Of a stretch of 64,000 nt of DNA, positions 26,347 to 39,949 are shown piece after piece. The notes under the pieces were generated by a model that worked only from the letters and a program-made list of their open reading frames with translations, was not told where the DNA came from and made no database searches. Position 1 is the stretch's first letter. The number at the start of each line of letters is the position of its first letter. The DNA is taken from NCBI GenBank assembly GCA_012295275.1, contig CM022677.1, forward strand, positions 15,829,886 through 15,893,885, given 5' to 3'. The position numbers and the translations under genes are program-made. This stretch comes from Chrysomallon squamiferum. Its lineage: Eukaryota; Mollusca; Gastropoda; Neomphalida; Peltospiridae.

Positions 26347-27599
26347 ATTTTAATCAAGTTTCTTCTGCTGAACTTAAAAACCGATTATATGTTTACCTAT
26401 TATAATTTATCACTAACCTTATGTCTATAGGACTAAAAACATAACACTCACTTTTGAAACCTCAAAATGCAGTATAGCGGCTGCAAGTCATAATATACCT
26501 CGGAGGCCACAATTGCCCTGAGGCCAGAATTACCCCAACTTACTACTAGTTTTAAATAAAATAATTTTAGTGAATTTAGTAAATACAGTGAACGATCTAT
26601 ATTCAGGCGACGGGAATTATTATTTTTTTATTATTATTATTATTTTGTTTTTATCAATTTTACTCAACACTCAGTCTTTTTTGTATTTTTACGAACGTCC
26701 GTGTTAAATAGAGTTGTTTCTCTTAGACCACGAACTTATGAAACAGATTACTCCTCGCATATGCAAGGTCACGGTAAATTAGATTTGTTGCTTTTAGATG
26801 AAAATAACCAATTCTGTATAATGTTTTGTAGCAGACAGAACCAGCTTATTAACATTCCATGCGTTTTCTTTTTCTTTTAACTAACCAGTTTCCTGTATTA
26901 TTGGTTTAGTTAACGTCATATTATTATTTGATGAATTATTGTAAAATTGCTATTTCATTTAATGTTTTTCATTTAATTTTATTTATTTATTTATTTATTT
27001 ATTTATTCATTTATTTCATTTATTTTAGTTGGAAAACGTAGTTAGGAAAGGCACAAGAGATCACGATTTTGTAATATGAACAACCATCTTTATCAGTGTA
27101 AGTCATAAAAAGTTCAGAAAGGAGACGTAAAATAACTGTATTTGGACGTTTAAAAAGTTCCGTGACCTCACTGAAACCTTCGATCCAAATCCAAGATGAC
27201 TGCATCGAACGCCGATCAATATTTATTCAATTTTAAACATGCAGACTTTTATAATGCAATAATTCTTCATGGATAATTAAAAGTAATTTGGAGAAGTATG
27301 TCATATAACCAATGCCTCTTATACATAGATGGCTAATACTCTGTAGTAACTGCTGAAAACGTGGTAACATTTTTTTATTATTATTTTTTTTTCTGACGTT
27401 GACGTCATATACCTTCTCGTACCCATTTCGTACTATTTTTGTTGTTGTTTTCACTTTTTATTACGACATCGTCAGCCAAGAAAAAAACATTAAAAAAAAA
27501 AATAAAATAAAATAAAAACAAGTAAATAAATAAAAATAAAATAAAATAATTGAAATAAAATAAATTAAAATGAAATAAATAATTTTCACTGACGCTGTT

Positions 27600-28850
27600 T
27601 GGAGGGATGGGTCTATCCATAGAGGTATACACACATACATACATATATATATAATACATACACACACACGTGTATAGGAATGATAATGTATTTGTATGTT
27701 TAGAAGATGATTAGTATGTATATATATAAAAGGATAAGTAACTACGTGTGTGTGTGTGTGTGTGTGTGTTTAAAAAAGAGTGGATAGATGGTAGATGATA
27801 ACAGACAGATAAATTGATAGACAGAAGAAAGGTAGACTGATTACTAGAAAGATAGATAGATGCAAGGAGACATGAGTATATACCTGCACATCTGTAAGAA
27901 CGACTGACTCTGTTGCTTATGTATAGATAGATAAATAAATATAATTATAGATAGATAACTAGATAGAAAGAGTGTATTTAAATACTTAAAAAGGATGTAA
28001 ATAGAAAGGGTGTATACGTACGTGTGTGTGTGTGTGTGTGTGTTTGTGTGAGTTCAAGATAGACTGTGGCTATGTATAACTGAGAAGGTGAGATAGATTG
28101 ATGTAGAGATAGTTAGACGTCGCTTCAGAGATAGCTTGATAGGTTAGGTAGACAATAATTAGGTACATATATAGATAGATATATACAGCTAAAATAGATA
28201 AATTGATGTGTATGTGTGTTGATAAATATATGTGTTAGAGAGAAGGGGTATATAAAGATAGTGTGCTTTTTGAGGATTTTTTAGAGAGATGATTGATAGA
28301 GAGATAATAGATTAAATATAAATAAATAAATACATGAGTGAATAGATGTATGTGTATATATGTGTGTTAGAGAGGGTAGATATAGATGGATGGCTGGACA
28401 CGCACACACACACAAACTTTACAAACAACATAGGTACATAAATTCATAATCATGAGTATTTGTATTTATGTTAGATGATTGGTATATAACTGAATGTATG
28501 AACAAGAGTGTGTTTATATGGGTGTTAGATTGCAGTTAGATAGCTAGACTGAGAGAGACTGATATGTAGGTGTGGTTATATGTGTTTGTTATAGAGAGAG
28601 AACAGGTATTGACCTTACTATGAAACAGAAAAGTGTGTCCTGTGTGTGTGATTTTTCAGAGAATGAGAGATAATTATATCAATAAATATAGATACAGACA
28701 GACAGACAGACAGAGGATATACAGGTAATGGGCACATGTATATGAGTAAGAAAATCATTTGATTTCTTCATTAAAGTCTGTTTCTATGTTAGAGACAGAT
28801 AGACAGACAAATAGTCAGAGAAATTGATGATGAAATAAAACAAATATATA
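27600..28850. repeat. Degenerate GATA and (GT)n-rich region
   Basis: Over 1.2 kb of decayed gata/taga tetranucleotides with embedded (GT)n runs near 27745-27770 and 28020-28045. No gene seen. Confidence 0.85.
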
Positions 28851-28854
28851 GACA

Positions 28855-29065
28855 TCAAGACTGGAGCGATGATGTTAATGTTTGAAGTCTTATGGATATT
28901 GAGAAGTAAAGAAATCGAATAAAGATTAAAATGTTCTTTTCTTTATATTACTATTGTTGTTGTTGTTGGTTTATGTGTGCACTGTAGCACTATAGTAAAC
29001 ATTACAGGTGTGATTTTACTTCAAAAACACTGTGTACATTCAGAAATGTAGATTGGGCTTCCAAA
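28855..29065 (+). repeat. Copy of dispersed gactggagcgatgatgtta element
   Basis: Complete version joining the gactggagcg block to the block ending gattgggcttcca. It sits apart from the main duplication, within degenerate GATA repeats, so this part can move or be copied on its own. Confidence 0.8.
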
Positions 29066-29879
29066 TAGATAGATAGAAGTATGCAGGTAAGTAAGGATGG
29101 ATGGATGGAGTGTTAGATGGATGAAAGTTTTGGTGCAAAGAAGAACTGGGAAAATAATAAAAGGATTAAAAAGAGGGAATGATTGACTGATAGGTTTTCA
29201 ATTACCACATTGTTAACAAATAAGGTCCTCATTGTAGGTCCATGGATTGAGTGATATATCAATGGAATTTGGCTTAATATATAAACTTTGTGAAGAGGAA
29301 CATGCGGAGTTAGGAGGGAGGCATGACTGGAAGTACCAATCAATTGTTAGAGATTAGTGATTTCTGGTATTGTTTATGAAGAGAACATTAATCTGGAAAT
29401 CTAGTCTCTGTTTGTCTACATTGAAAGCATAGTCGTCATCTGTTGATACGAAGTAAATATGATAAGATACAAAGATGTCTGTAACAGTTTGTGTTAAAGA
29501 GCACATTAATCACAGAACCTGTCATACTTAATTATCAATTAATATCTGGTAAAATGAAATAATCCATCTAATTAGAGTAATCTGCGGAGTGACACAGAGA
29601 GTAAGAAAGCCAGAGGGAAATATTTACATGTCATAACTTATTCTTAAGTACATACACTTCTGTCTATACTCTGTTGGTCTGTCTGTATATAGAAAGGGCT
29701 TTCAAAGCAATAGCACTGTATTCAAAATTAGCAATACCCTATGTAGGTAAATCTATTTATCATAATCTAACAATCTGTCTATCTCTCTAACCAATTAAAT
29801 GTTATTATATTAATGTACTAATTAGCCATTCCCTTTGGAAATGTTGCCACCCCTACACCACGGTGAGGTTCAGTACACG

Positions 29880-30135
29880 TAGGGGATGTTAGTAATGGTT
29901 AGTATTTTGTTAATAGTTAGTATTTGTTAAATGTTAGTATTTGCATAATGGTTAGTATTTGGTTAATGTTTACTATTTTGTTAATGGTTAGTATTTGTTA
30001 AATGTTAGTATTTGGTTAATGGTTAGTATTTTGTTAATAGTATTTGTTAAATGTTAGTATTTGGTTAATGGTTACTATTTTGTTAATGGTTAGTATTTGT
30101 TAAATGTTAGTATTTGGTTAATGGTTAGAATTTGT
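29880..30135. repeat. GTTAGTATTTG minisatellite
   Basis: Tandem array alternating ggttagtatttgttaaat and gttagtatttggttaatg type blocks, about 33-36 bases per pair. It is interrupted by a (GT)n run at 30165-30210, and further decayed units appear at 30240-30295 and 30440-30500. Confidence 0.9.
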
Positions 30136-30161
30136 TTTAATTATAAAATAATATGTTATGT

Positions 30162-30164
<3 letters not shown>

Positions 30165-30211
<47 letters not shown>

Positions 30212-30212
30212 A
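30165..30212. repeat. (GT)n microsatellite
   Basis: Dinucleotide run inserted within the GTTAGTATTTG minisatellite. Confidence 0.95.
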
Positions 30213-30639
30213 TACACGTATTCAGATAAGTATGTGGTAATTATTAGTAATTGTAACTAATTGGTTAAGGTTAGTATTTGTTAAATGTTAATATGTTTCT
30301 GTGTGTGAGTGTATATATGTTTGTATATATGTTAGTGTAGTTTCTGTGTGTGTTCTGTCTGTATGGATATTCGTATGTGTCTGTATGGATATTCGGATGT
30401 GTCTGTATGGATATATGTGTGTTTCTCTATATACAGTTTACTACCTGGTTAATGGTTAGTATTCATGTTAATTGTTAGTATTTTGGTTAGTACTTATTAA
30501 TTAAAAAAGAATACAAACCTGAGCCCACCTGTCAAGGGTTATAGAGCTGCAAGGAGCATAACCAGCTTCACGTCAACATCATCAACACAATCTCCTATAG
30601 CACTGATATGCTGGGGCAAAAGGGACAGAATGTTATTAT

Positions 30640-31840
30640 CACTGCAGATATTACCAACTTGAAATAAATATTTTACAAATAAATGTCTGTATCTATTACT
30701 GTTACTATCATCATCATAAAATTTAAAAAAATGACAGAAGGATGCCAGCTGAAGTTAAAGCAATACACCTAGAGTAACGTTGTAAGGTTTCTAATATTAC
30801 GCATATCCTAGTAAACGACCTATCAGAAGACAAAATTCGATTAGAACAAATAAGATTTTCCACAACAGAGAAGTAAATATACGACTGATAGGTACAGCTG
30901 ACATCCCTGGTCTTTCTCCATATGCTGCTTTTACAGGGAATCCAGTTGCAGAATGTCCTTTTTTGACTCGTCTGACTCTTCTGACTCTGAGAGGTTGATG
31001 TGTGTACATCTCGCAGTTTCCATCTCTTAAGTTGTACACGATGGCGGTGAATCTTGCAGAGCAAACTGGACAATTTGGAGGCTTTTAGACCACCTCTCCA
31101 AACAGCTGAAATAAAATTCATGGAAACATGAGTCTCCCATATTTATCTAAAAAATTATTCTGAACAGAAAAGAAAAGTAGGTGACTAAAAAATCTGATTC
31201 AGGCTGTTGTGTTGATTCAGCAGTGCTATTTTGATGGTGATGTTGACATCCCTGGTCATTTTTTTCTCCACATGCTGTTTTTTACAGGGTCACGTTCGGA
31301 AATCTTTCGTCCTTTTGGAGGCTTCTCTGGACACCCATCATCCTGTGCTTTCCGTTTCCTGTGATGTTGATGTCCCTGGCCCTCTACGTGATGTTTCTCC
31401 AGGGTCAGGGTTCGGAAATGGATCGTGATTTTAAAGGCATTCTTGGTCCTTTCCGTTTCCTAGATGTTGATGTCCCTGGTTTATACGTGATGTTTCTCCA
31501 GGGTCACGTTCGGAATTTTTTATTATTTTGATTTATTTATTTTTATTTCATTTTATTTGTTTCCGTGATGTTGATGTCCCTGGTTTTAAACGTGATGTTT
31601 TCCTTTTCGGAATTCTTTCGGGATTTCTCAGGGCACTCATCATCCTGTGCTTTCCGTTTCTTGGACGTCTTACTTTTCCCATTTCGTATTGATAACTGCA
31701 GTAACATTGTACGAGAAAACAAAATTTCATATAATCCAAAAATATCTATTAATTTTATGTCTGTTGTTAGAATTAGTTCTATTTTTATTTCATTTTTTAA
31801 TGGCAGTACATTTTTTTCACTTATACGTTTTATCTGTTTG
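30640..31840 (-). pseudogene. RING-finger gene segment, copy 1 (frameshifted)
   Basis: Related over about 1.2 kb to 46040-47290. On the minus strand the upstream part has repeated peptide blocks such as RKRKAQDDGCPEKPPKGRK and KKRKAQDDECPEKSRK. A RING half-exon then starts at 31105 after ttatttcag with CLERWSKS. One base is missing compared with copy 2, so NCPVCSARFTAIVYN is in another frame. Downstream, hydrophobic frames (KILFVLIEFCLLIGRLL) suggest a membrane segment. The first half of the RING (C-x2-C and C-x-H) is not found here. The one-base deletion makes this copy a likely pseudogene. Confidence 0.65.
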
Positions 31841-32504
31841 TTTCACTAACGTTAATCTTTGCACAAGGATTTCACAACCAGGGCGAATGTTCACATAATG
31901 AACATACAGCTTGGAACTTTGCATGAATTTATTACATAATGTCAGTTTCACATCTAAAATGATAGGTGTACAGGGTTTAAATTGTTTGTGGATGGTGATT
32001 TTAAAAATGCATTCAAAAGAAATTAAAATCTATTATCAAACACACACACACACATATTTAAGGTTTATATGTGATGTTATTTCATATGAAATTTATTATT
32101 TTATTTATATATTTTTAAGTTTTTGCGGTTTTATTGTGTCATACCTTTTAAAACTTACGTTTATATTTCAAGTATTGTTATTATCAATGTTATTTTTTCT
32201 TTATCTATATTATTGTTCTTGTTGCTTTTTGTTGTTGGAGGAGTTGTTAGGTACTCAAAAGTGATTTTCAGTTTAGGAAATACAAGGTTGAGTAACTTTT
32301 TATCCTGATTTCAGAAACAAAATATTTGAAATTGTCAGTCAAATTGTTCCAAAGTTTTGGATTTTTTAATATTGCCATTTTGAAGAAAACGTTTTATAGG
32401 CTCGTTTCATAATATGTCAACTGTGTGTTCCAAACTCTGCTAACATTTATTTACATATAAAGTTGACAAAATCATTCATTTGATATTAATATTATATATA
32501 CCGT

Positions 32505-33240
32505 ATATACTGGTGTACAAGGCGACCTTATGAATAAGTCGATGTGTATTGTAAGACCAAAAATTGCGTCATTTTAGGTATTACTTGTGTATAAGTCGAC
32601 TGTAGATTCCAGGCACCGTCACTATTTTTAGACCAGTGTGACAGTGCCATGAAGGCCTACATTGTACGCCTACTGTAACATAACTTGCACGAACATACCA
32701 TAATAATGTAAATGCATGTATTGCACGAGATATGGCTTAAATGTATCATAAATAGTATCTCTTTAATGTAATAGGTCTAACATGGAGACCTAACTTACCG
32801 TTATATTTAGCCGTTCTGTGATTTAGAAAATTTGTCGGTAGTGGATATTAATGACGATTGCAATGTTATTTCACCAAATTCTTTACAATTAAACAAGTGA
32901 GTTTTGTTTATGAAATTAGGACCGATATTTAGTGCAATTTGGCAGAGAAGTCTGCATTCCTAGATCATTGTAAGACGCCGTAAGGCATAACGCCGTACTG
33001 ACGGTTTTCTCGCTTTAAAATGTATTTTTATGTCATTAAACGGAAGAATATCATGTTTTCCATTCATATTTGATTTTGTTATTTAATTTTTCAAAATTTT
33101 GTATACGATAAAATTATATTTTTGAAAAGTTGAAAGACCGCCATTATTTTAGATGCATCCCGTAGCCAAAAAATAGTCAAAATGGCGACTCTTCAGCAAC
33201 AGCTACAAAAGCATTACCTATGTATAAGTCGACAAATCTG
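32505..33240. mobile_element. Candidate non-autonomous DNA element with tataagtcgac motifs
   Basis: The left end reads ccgtatatactggtgtaca and then aaggcgacc, with tgaataagtcgat at 32531 and tgtataagtcgac at 32588. The right end carries tgtataagtcgac at 33221. The shared motif in direct copies near both ends, with a 600-bp non-coding interior, looks like the sub-terminal repeats of a DNA transposon. I could not define inverted termini or target duplications. Confidence 0.45.
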
Positions 33241-33267
33241 ATAAGCAGTTGTTATAGTCATGTTGAG

Positions 33268-33269
<2 letters not shown>

Positions 33270-33345
<76 letters not shown>
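33270..33345. repeat. (CA)n(GA)n microsatellite
   Basis: CA block then GA block, just right of the candidate tataagtcgac element. Confidence 0.97.
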
Positions 33346-36290
33346 TTAGATTAAACGGTAATACACTCAGATACATAGAGAAATGCAAAAATCTATTTTA
33401 ATAATCAGCTTATTTTGTAATTTGTCTTTTTTCCTCTATTTCCTTACTTTATTTTATTGTCTTTATTTGTCAGTTTATTTTGTTGCAGTACTCGGCAAAT
33501 TTCGCGAGTCTCCGTTATTTAGCGTATTTTTTAGTTAGATTTTAGAAATTAAAACCCCAGTTATTTTTGTTTGAAATTAAAACAATAATAAAAAATATAA
33601 ATAATATAATAATAATAATAATAATAATTTAAAAAAAAAAAATAATAATAAAATGAATAAATAAATAAATATAAAATAAAAATAAGAAAGTTAAGATATT
33701 ATTTTATTCAAATTCATTTCGTAACTGCTCTTCTTATAGAAGAATAATTATTTATAATGATAATAATACTAACTAAATATACAGTTAATGCTATTATTGA
33801 TTATAATAAATTTAAAAAAATAATTCACTTTGGACTAAAAATAAATTAAAAACAAAATAAAAAAATAAAAAAATATGACCTACTAGTATTGGCATTCGCA
33901 TGTCAACTGACGTAAAACCGTTGGATGTTTTATTTATACCCGAATTTAAATCCGCTGACGTAAATCTTTATAGACTGCGCATGTGCATGGGAGATATTAT
34001 TACACTAGTAACTTTCATTTTAGTTTATTAATTTATTAATTCAATTAACATTTTTAAAATAGTTATTTACATCCATCAAAATATGTATTTTATTTAAATA
34101 ATAGTTTTTTCACTGTTAAATGAAGAAATAAAATTAAAATTAAAATGAAATAAAATATATTTATTTCACACACACTCACACACACACCGTGGTGATTTTA
34201 AATCCATTTATAAGATAACAAAACAAAACTGTAACACATTTCCAAACTGAGATGTATGATTATTATATTTACTTCTCCAGCTTTACTGTAAACAAAAAGA
34301 AAGAAATGTTTAGTAAACTTCCATTGTTTATGAAACTGAAAATTATTTACATAAACATGATTAGAATCTTACACCATGACCCAAGTTTCTAAAAGTAGGA
34401 TTTCTTCCTGTGATGTCTGTTTTGAAGAGAAATAATAATATTATTAATAAGAGAACATTTATTGTTATACAACGTTATTCTTTCTTTTATCGTTCATCGT
34501 TCAAGAGTAAAACGGTATAACTACCTAAGCATGCTGGACCATGCTGACATAAATCCACTTATAAGATAATAAACAAAACTGGAGCACATTTTAGAACTGC
34601 GATGTAGCAAGATTCTGGTGTACAGTCTGTATTTCTCAATACTCGGGTTTTCTGTATGAGTAAATATCATCGTTGTTATCACTTACAGTTACCCATATCA
34701 ACTGTAGTAAAATTTCACGTGTAAATCGCACCATTCTTTTCGCCGAATATAAATTTATAAGTATGAGTTTTTTTACTGGTGTCCCCACCTTCACTAGCAA
34801 TAGTTTAAGTCCTGCAATGTCCAAGACCAAAGTGAATCCTTTTGCTCTGAGAACGTCACCCGAACAATTCCAAGCAGCAATTGCCATATACGGTCATGTC
34901 ACATGAAAGTTCCCAATAGAAGGCAGAGACATCTTAATCTAGCTTGCTAGCACTTACTCCCCACTAATTACTTGAACACATTACATAATCTGACCTTTAC
35001 AGAGTAGGAAACAATGGCTATTATTTCTCCATTCTACACACTTCCCTACTTAAAATGTTGCCATCCTCAGCAACCAAAAAGCATTTAATAATAATTTTAA
35101 TTGATATAATAAAATCTCTCATAATTTATCTCTATGACATTAAGAACAACGCCATTATGACGCCACCCACGAAAACATTAACATTAAAATAGGATTATCA
35201 GGTGGAAAGGTGCCAGGTTAAGGTAATATTCCACATAGAATATTATAATTAATAGTAATAGTTATATCTTTGATTTTATTATGAGAAGTCTAAAATATTG
35301 AAAAATGTATTAATTGTAACTGGTTTATTACAGGGAAATGTGAGAAAGGGCAACATTAAGCAGATATTTAGTTTGCTTTACAATTAATATTATTCATAGT
35401 TATAAATGGAGCAATGGATATTTACCTTTAAAATTACTCCTACTTAGCTTTTCAGTGAAACAAGTTCTGTTAATAAATATCACATTAGTATGGAAGCGTT
35501 CTCGATATTCACATATAATTCTACTGTTGTTTATAAAAACACGCTAACCTGGAAGCCCAATCTACATTTCTGAATGTACACTGTGTTTTCGCAGTAAAAT
35601 CACACCTGTAATGTTTACTATAATGCTACAGTACACACGTAAAACAACAACAACAACAACAACAATAGTAATATAAAGAAAAGAACATTTTAATCTTTAT
35701 TCGATTTCCTTCCTTCTCAATATCCATAAGACTTCAAACGTTTTTTTTTTTTTTTTTTTTTTTTTCTTTAATCACCAATGTAGGATTATTTTTGAAAAGG
35801 TGAGAAGATGATAGATTAATAATATGACATTTTATAACTTGACACATTACTTACATTTACTAACGCAGAATGCGCAAGATAAATATTTTGTTTTATAGAA
35901 GATCAGTGGATAATCAGAATTATAGCGCGCGCTTCTGGATTAACGTCATTTTAGAGATTATACAAGAAAAAAAAATCACATGATTATTACAGATAAAACT
36001 AAATATTTAACCAGAATATTTTAAGAAATGTGGTACTTGTTCGTCCTATACAACGGCGAGTGTTTTGTGAAGAAACGTTTGGATGAAACTTGTGAAGACA
36101 AGTCGGGCTGTGCAGACGTGTAGCTGGCTGTCTGGATAACACGAGTTTCAGTAAAAATTCTGCTGTCCAGTTTCTATCTTCCAAAAGTCAAGATACAAAT
36201 CGTATTTGAGTATTTACTGAAACATGAAACTTTGACGTATAGTGTAGTTTTCTATGGACAAATTGCTGGAGGGAATTTACGTTCTATAAA

Positions 36291-36374
36291 TTAACAAGAT
36301 TTCAGTTTTATAAACTGAGATCCAACCAAAAATAGCTTGAAATATTATGAATACCTCTATTTACACTGATTATC
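36291..36374. repeat. 84-bp source of a local duplicate
   Basis: This stretch, beginning ttaacaagatttcag, occurs again letter for letter at 37880-37963 in the same orientation. Confidence 0.9.
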
Positions 36375-36383
36375 TTTAACTGA

Positions 36384-36385
36384 AA

Positions 36386-36440
<55 letters not shown>

Positions 36441-36442
36441 AT
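36384..36442. repeat. (AAAT)n microsatellite in right arm
   Basis: Tetranucleotide run. Its mirror in the left units is the (TTTA)n run at 22846-22896 and a shorter one at 20060-20100, so its length differs between copies. Confidence 0.97.
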
Positions 36443-37879
36443 ATAATTTTAATTTTAATACCGACTGCACAAGTTATATAATGGATGTTGGATATTAATA
36501 GTATCATTATATATGTATTTGAGATGGCGCTAGTTGAATATGATATTTTAAAAGCTTCAAGTAAGATTGTATTTTTTATGATGCAAAATAGAGATAAACC
36601 ATAACAAAACATCACGTTATTTTCACTAAGTATCAACAAACGTCGCTAGTTTTATATATAAGTGTGAATTACGTGTCATTTTACAAAACAGAAAACTTAG
36701 CTTATCTCTGTGAATTTTAATTTTAATGTCGGTTGCTTTGCAAACTAAAATGTTGTGATTCAAGTAAAGTGTAACTTCTCTCGTGTTCAGTATTAATATT
36801 TTAATTTTTTATTTTTTTGTTGAGAAGAAATTGTAATTTAGTTTAACAGAAAAATATTTCACAACAGAGGGTTCCCCTGTATATCTAGTCATTAAGTTAT
36901 TTATTTCTGAATTTAAAAGTCCAGCGCTGAATGCCACTATAAAATAAAAGGTCAGATCCATATAAATGTGATATTTGATTAACAGCAGAACAGATTACAT
37001 TAATTCACGTTAATACATCAAACCAGCGACGTTTGTATTATAAACTGATACTGAGTTAAAATAACGTGATGTTTTATTATATTTTCCTCTATTTTGCTTC
37101 ATAAAAAATACTGATAATTTCACGTCAATTTTATTCTACTAGGAGTCATCAATGACAGACTTTTCATTCTCTGACAACTGATAGACCATTAACATTTTTA
37201 ATAAAAAAAATATTCCAGTTTTATGTTATTTTAGTCTTTAGGAAACTGCACTCTGTCTAAAACGGTATATCAGGTTGGTCTCAATGAATCATGCGGTTTT
37301 GACAGCGTCCACTGTATTTATTTTTATTCTTTATATTTTAGTTATTTATCACATATTAATAGATACGGTATATTGTTTATAGTAATTTGATATTCCTGGA
37401 ACGTGCCTACACATTTACATTTATTACTCATTATACAGCTATATACGACGTTTCGTTATCAGCGATTTTCTGTGGTGTGCAGTGACGTACACCAAGAACC
37501 CCACAAACAGAAGAAAGAAACAAACTATAGCTGAAGGCAGATTACTCTCATATAATGTTTTATTTCGAGGGGAAGCGGGATTTCTACTTTTATTTGCGGT
37601 ATTTGGCTTTAAATGTTTTCTCAGTTAAATGTAGATTCTAAGAATCACGAACAGTTGACTTCTTTATTAGATACAGGTAATGTACTTTATTGAAATTGTT
37701 TTGCTTTTTTCGGGTGTCTTTTGCTGGCGTGCTGAAATGTTAAATAAAAACATGAAAGTATATATGTTTTAATATATTTGTGAAATTTCAATTGTACTGA
37801 GGTAGCATTTCTTTTCATTATTAATATTAGTGTGTGTGCGTGTCTGTTTAAAACTGTATAAAAGAGTGATTAAAGTGAA

Positions 37880-37963
37880 TTAACAAGATTTCAGTTTTAT
37901 AAACTGAGATCCAACCAAAAATAGCTTGAAATATTATGAATACCTCTATTTACACTGATTATC
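37880..37963. repeat. 84-bp exact copy inserted in the right arm
   Basis: Identical to 36291-36374. The matching place in the left arm (about 17005-17020) reads straight through from the sequence on one side of this block to the sequence on the other, so the block is an insertion in the right arm. Confidence 0.88.
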
Positions 37964-39207
37964 AAGTGAAACGTGACACAATGTAATGAAATAATGAGTC
38001 AAGACAAATACATTTATTTTGAAATGACTAAAGACATGAAGATTAACAATGATAAACGATTTTATTACAGCATATTTCTATTGTGTTAGGTCTGTAAAGA
38101 TAAAAAGGAGTAAACGAGGTGACTAGGGAAATGTTTCTCCACCTCAGTGTGGTCAGACAGTCAATGCTGTCATAAAACAGACAGGAACAAATTAATTTTA
38201 AAAACTAACTTACAAATACTCCTTTTTCTACGTTACTAGAATGGTCACAGTGAAATAAAGTTTGATAAACGTTTGAAATTTACATTTTTATTAAAATATA
38301 CCAAGAAGAAGCTAATCTAACAGCGGTATAAATCGTGCCAAAAATAAAGAAAAGAACATATTAAAACTGTTCAAGTGTAATAACATTGGGCAGAAAAGTT
38401 TAAAAATAAATAAATAAATAAATAAGACCTTTATAATTCATAACCACTTGATGTAGATGAAAACAATATGTCGTTGTAGCAAGCCTGAATATCAAATTAT
38501 ATTCGAATTTTTCATAATGTAAATATTATTTCAGAGTTTAAATCGAATTGTCATCATTTTATTATCTTTATACGTCTTTCATTTACTATTACTTTCTTTT
38601 ACAACAAAATTTAAAACATAGTTCTGAATTGTTATTTTTTCGAGATTTAAAACAATTTAAAAGATTATTTTAATGTCGTTTTTAATTTATCTTTCGTTTT
38701 CGTCTTGTATTTGTATTTATTTATGCATATATTTAGAAGTAGAATTTTATTTTATTTTAAAAATAATCATTTTCTAATTTCATTAGAATTTATTTAATCT
38801 GTATAAGAGAGTGCTTTGTCCGGTTGATTTTTTAATCCAGTTCGCTAGTTCTCCGCTGTTTTTTTTACTAAACATTTTTTCATCTATAAAACATTTTAAA
38901 ATTGGATACACAAGCATTCGGGGTTGTAAGAAATACACTTCTAAAACAATGCATTTATAAATATATTTAAAACATTTCAAACACTGTTTACATAGTATCC
39001 TTTTTTATATCTTTAAATAAAAGTGTAACCTCTCAAAACATTTTCTGACAAAAACACTACTGCACTGGCTGCTACACTATCATTTTTTGTATACACAAGA
39101 ATGTATGTCGCCAAATATAACAATATCGTTATTAAATCTGCCTTTTTTTCTATCAAAGACGTTGTATGGAATGATCTGTTACGGTTGTCTTCGTTCGCAA
39201 AAGTTAA

Positions 39208-39208
<1 letters not shown>

Positions 39209-39266
<58 letters not shown>
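39209..39266. repeat. (ATT)n microsatellite
   Basis: Pure ATT run of about 19 units. Confidence 0.97.
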
Positions 39267-39269
<3 letters not shown>

Positions 39270-39949
39270 CAACTAGATGGTAACATATTATTAATTAAAA
39301 TGTATTTATTTAACATTATTAATTAATTAATGTATTTATTTATAATTATAATTATTATTATTATTATTATTTAAATAAATCATATAGACTGTCTAAAACC
39401 TTTTTATGAGGATGCTAATGATCTACCTTTTTTATTTTTTTTATTTTGCCTTGAAAGTGAACACCTTCCAATATTTCTTATGTTTAATGTATTTATTTTT
39501 AATGCAGGAACATTTGAAATTCGCTATGACGTTTAACAAGAACAGAAGTTTAAATGTTTAACAACAAATGTAAAGAAAGCTAACAAAGGGTTGAGAAATG
39601 GAAAAATGATGAGTTAATTTTACTTGAATTCTTTCAGTAGCTGTTTTCATTTGTCACCAGTAATCTATGTTTAGTTACAACGGGAAGGTCTACGTTGTTC
39701 AAGGCCACCGAGAGACGTCCTGTCCGTCTCTTTACAATAATCTCTTACGTCTACAAATCGTGCTGGGGATGGGTATTGAAATTACTTCTTAATTTTATTA
39801 CACTGAATAAAAATTATCATATAAATCATATTTATTTTTAATCCTCGTTGAATTTACCTATCGATAACAAAATAAGACGCAAGTTTTATAATGTCTGTAT
39901 TATTTATATGAGAAATTAAAATTACATTAATTGGAGATTATCAGTTATA

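Larger units (their letters stand above)
35480..38680 (-). repeat. Right arm: inverted copy of the 16.3-24.2 kb cluster
   Basis: Read in reverse, 38680 to 37800 follows 16262 to about 17125, and 37797 to 35480 follows about 21490 to 24200. The right arm therefore joins the outer left flank directly to the second left unit and skips the intervening 4.3 kb. Diagnostic differences (for example the accaagaaccccacaaac stretch near 37490) match the 21.8 kb copy rather than the 17.4 kb copy. Confidence 0.88.

Noticed and set aside
27020-27205. 61-codon minus frame (EVTELFKRPNTVILRLLSE)
   Set aside because: Protein-like, but isolated and unrecognised, with no splice signal that I could support.
29821-29890. 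GC-richer patch (gccacccctacaccacggtg) as a possible tRNA or other small RNA
   Set aside because: No cloverleaf or internal promoter boxes could be drawn.
34636-34906. Overlapping open frames of about 80 codons on both strands
   Set aside because: No splice context, family or codon signal favours either strand.
18470-36184. Recurring 60-codon frames with SRQSATRLHSPTCLHKF in four places
   Set aside because: These are shadows of a shared non-coding repeat. Different frames and stops in each copy argue against a protein.
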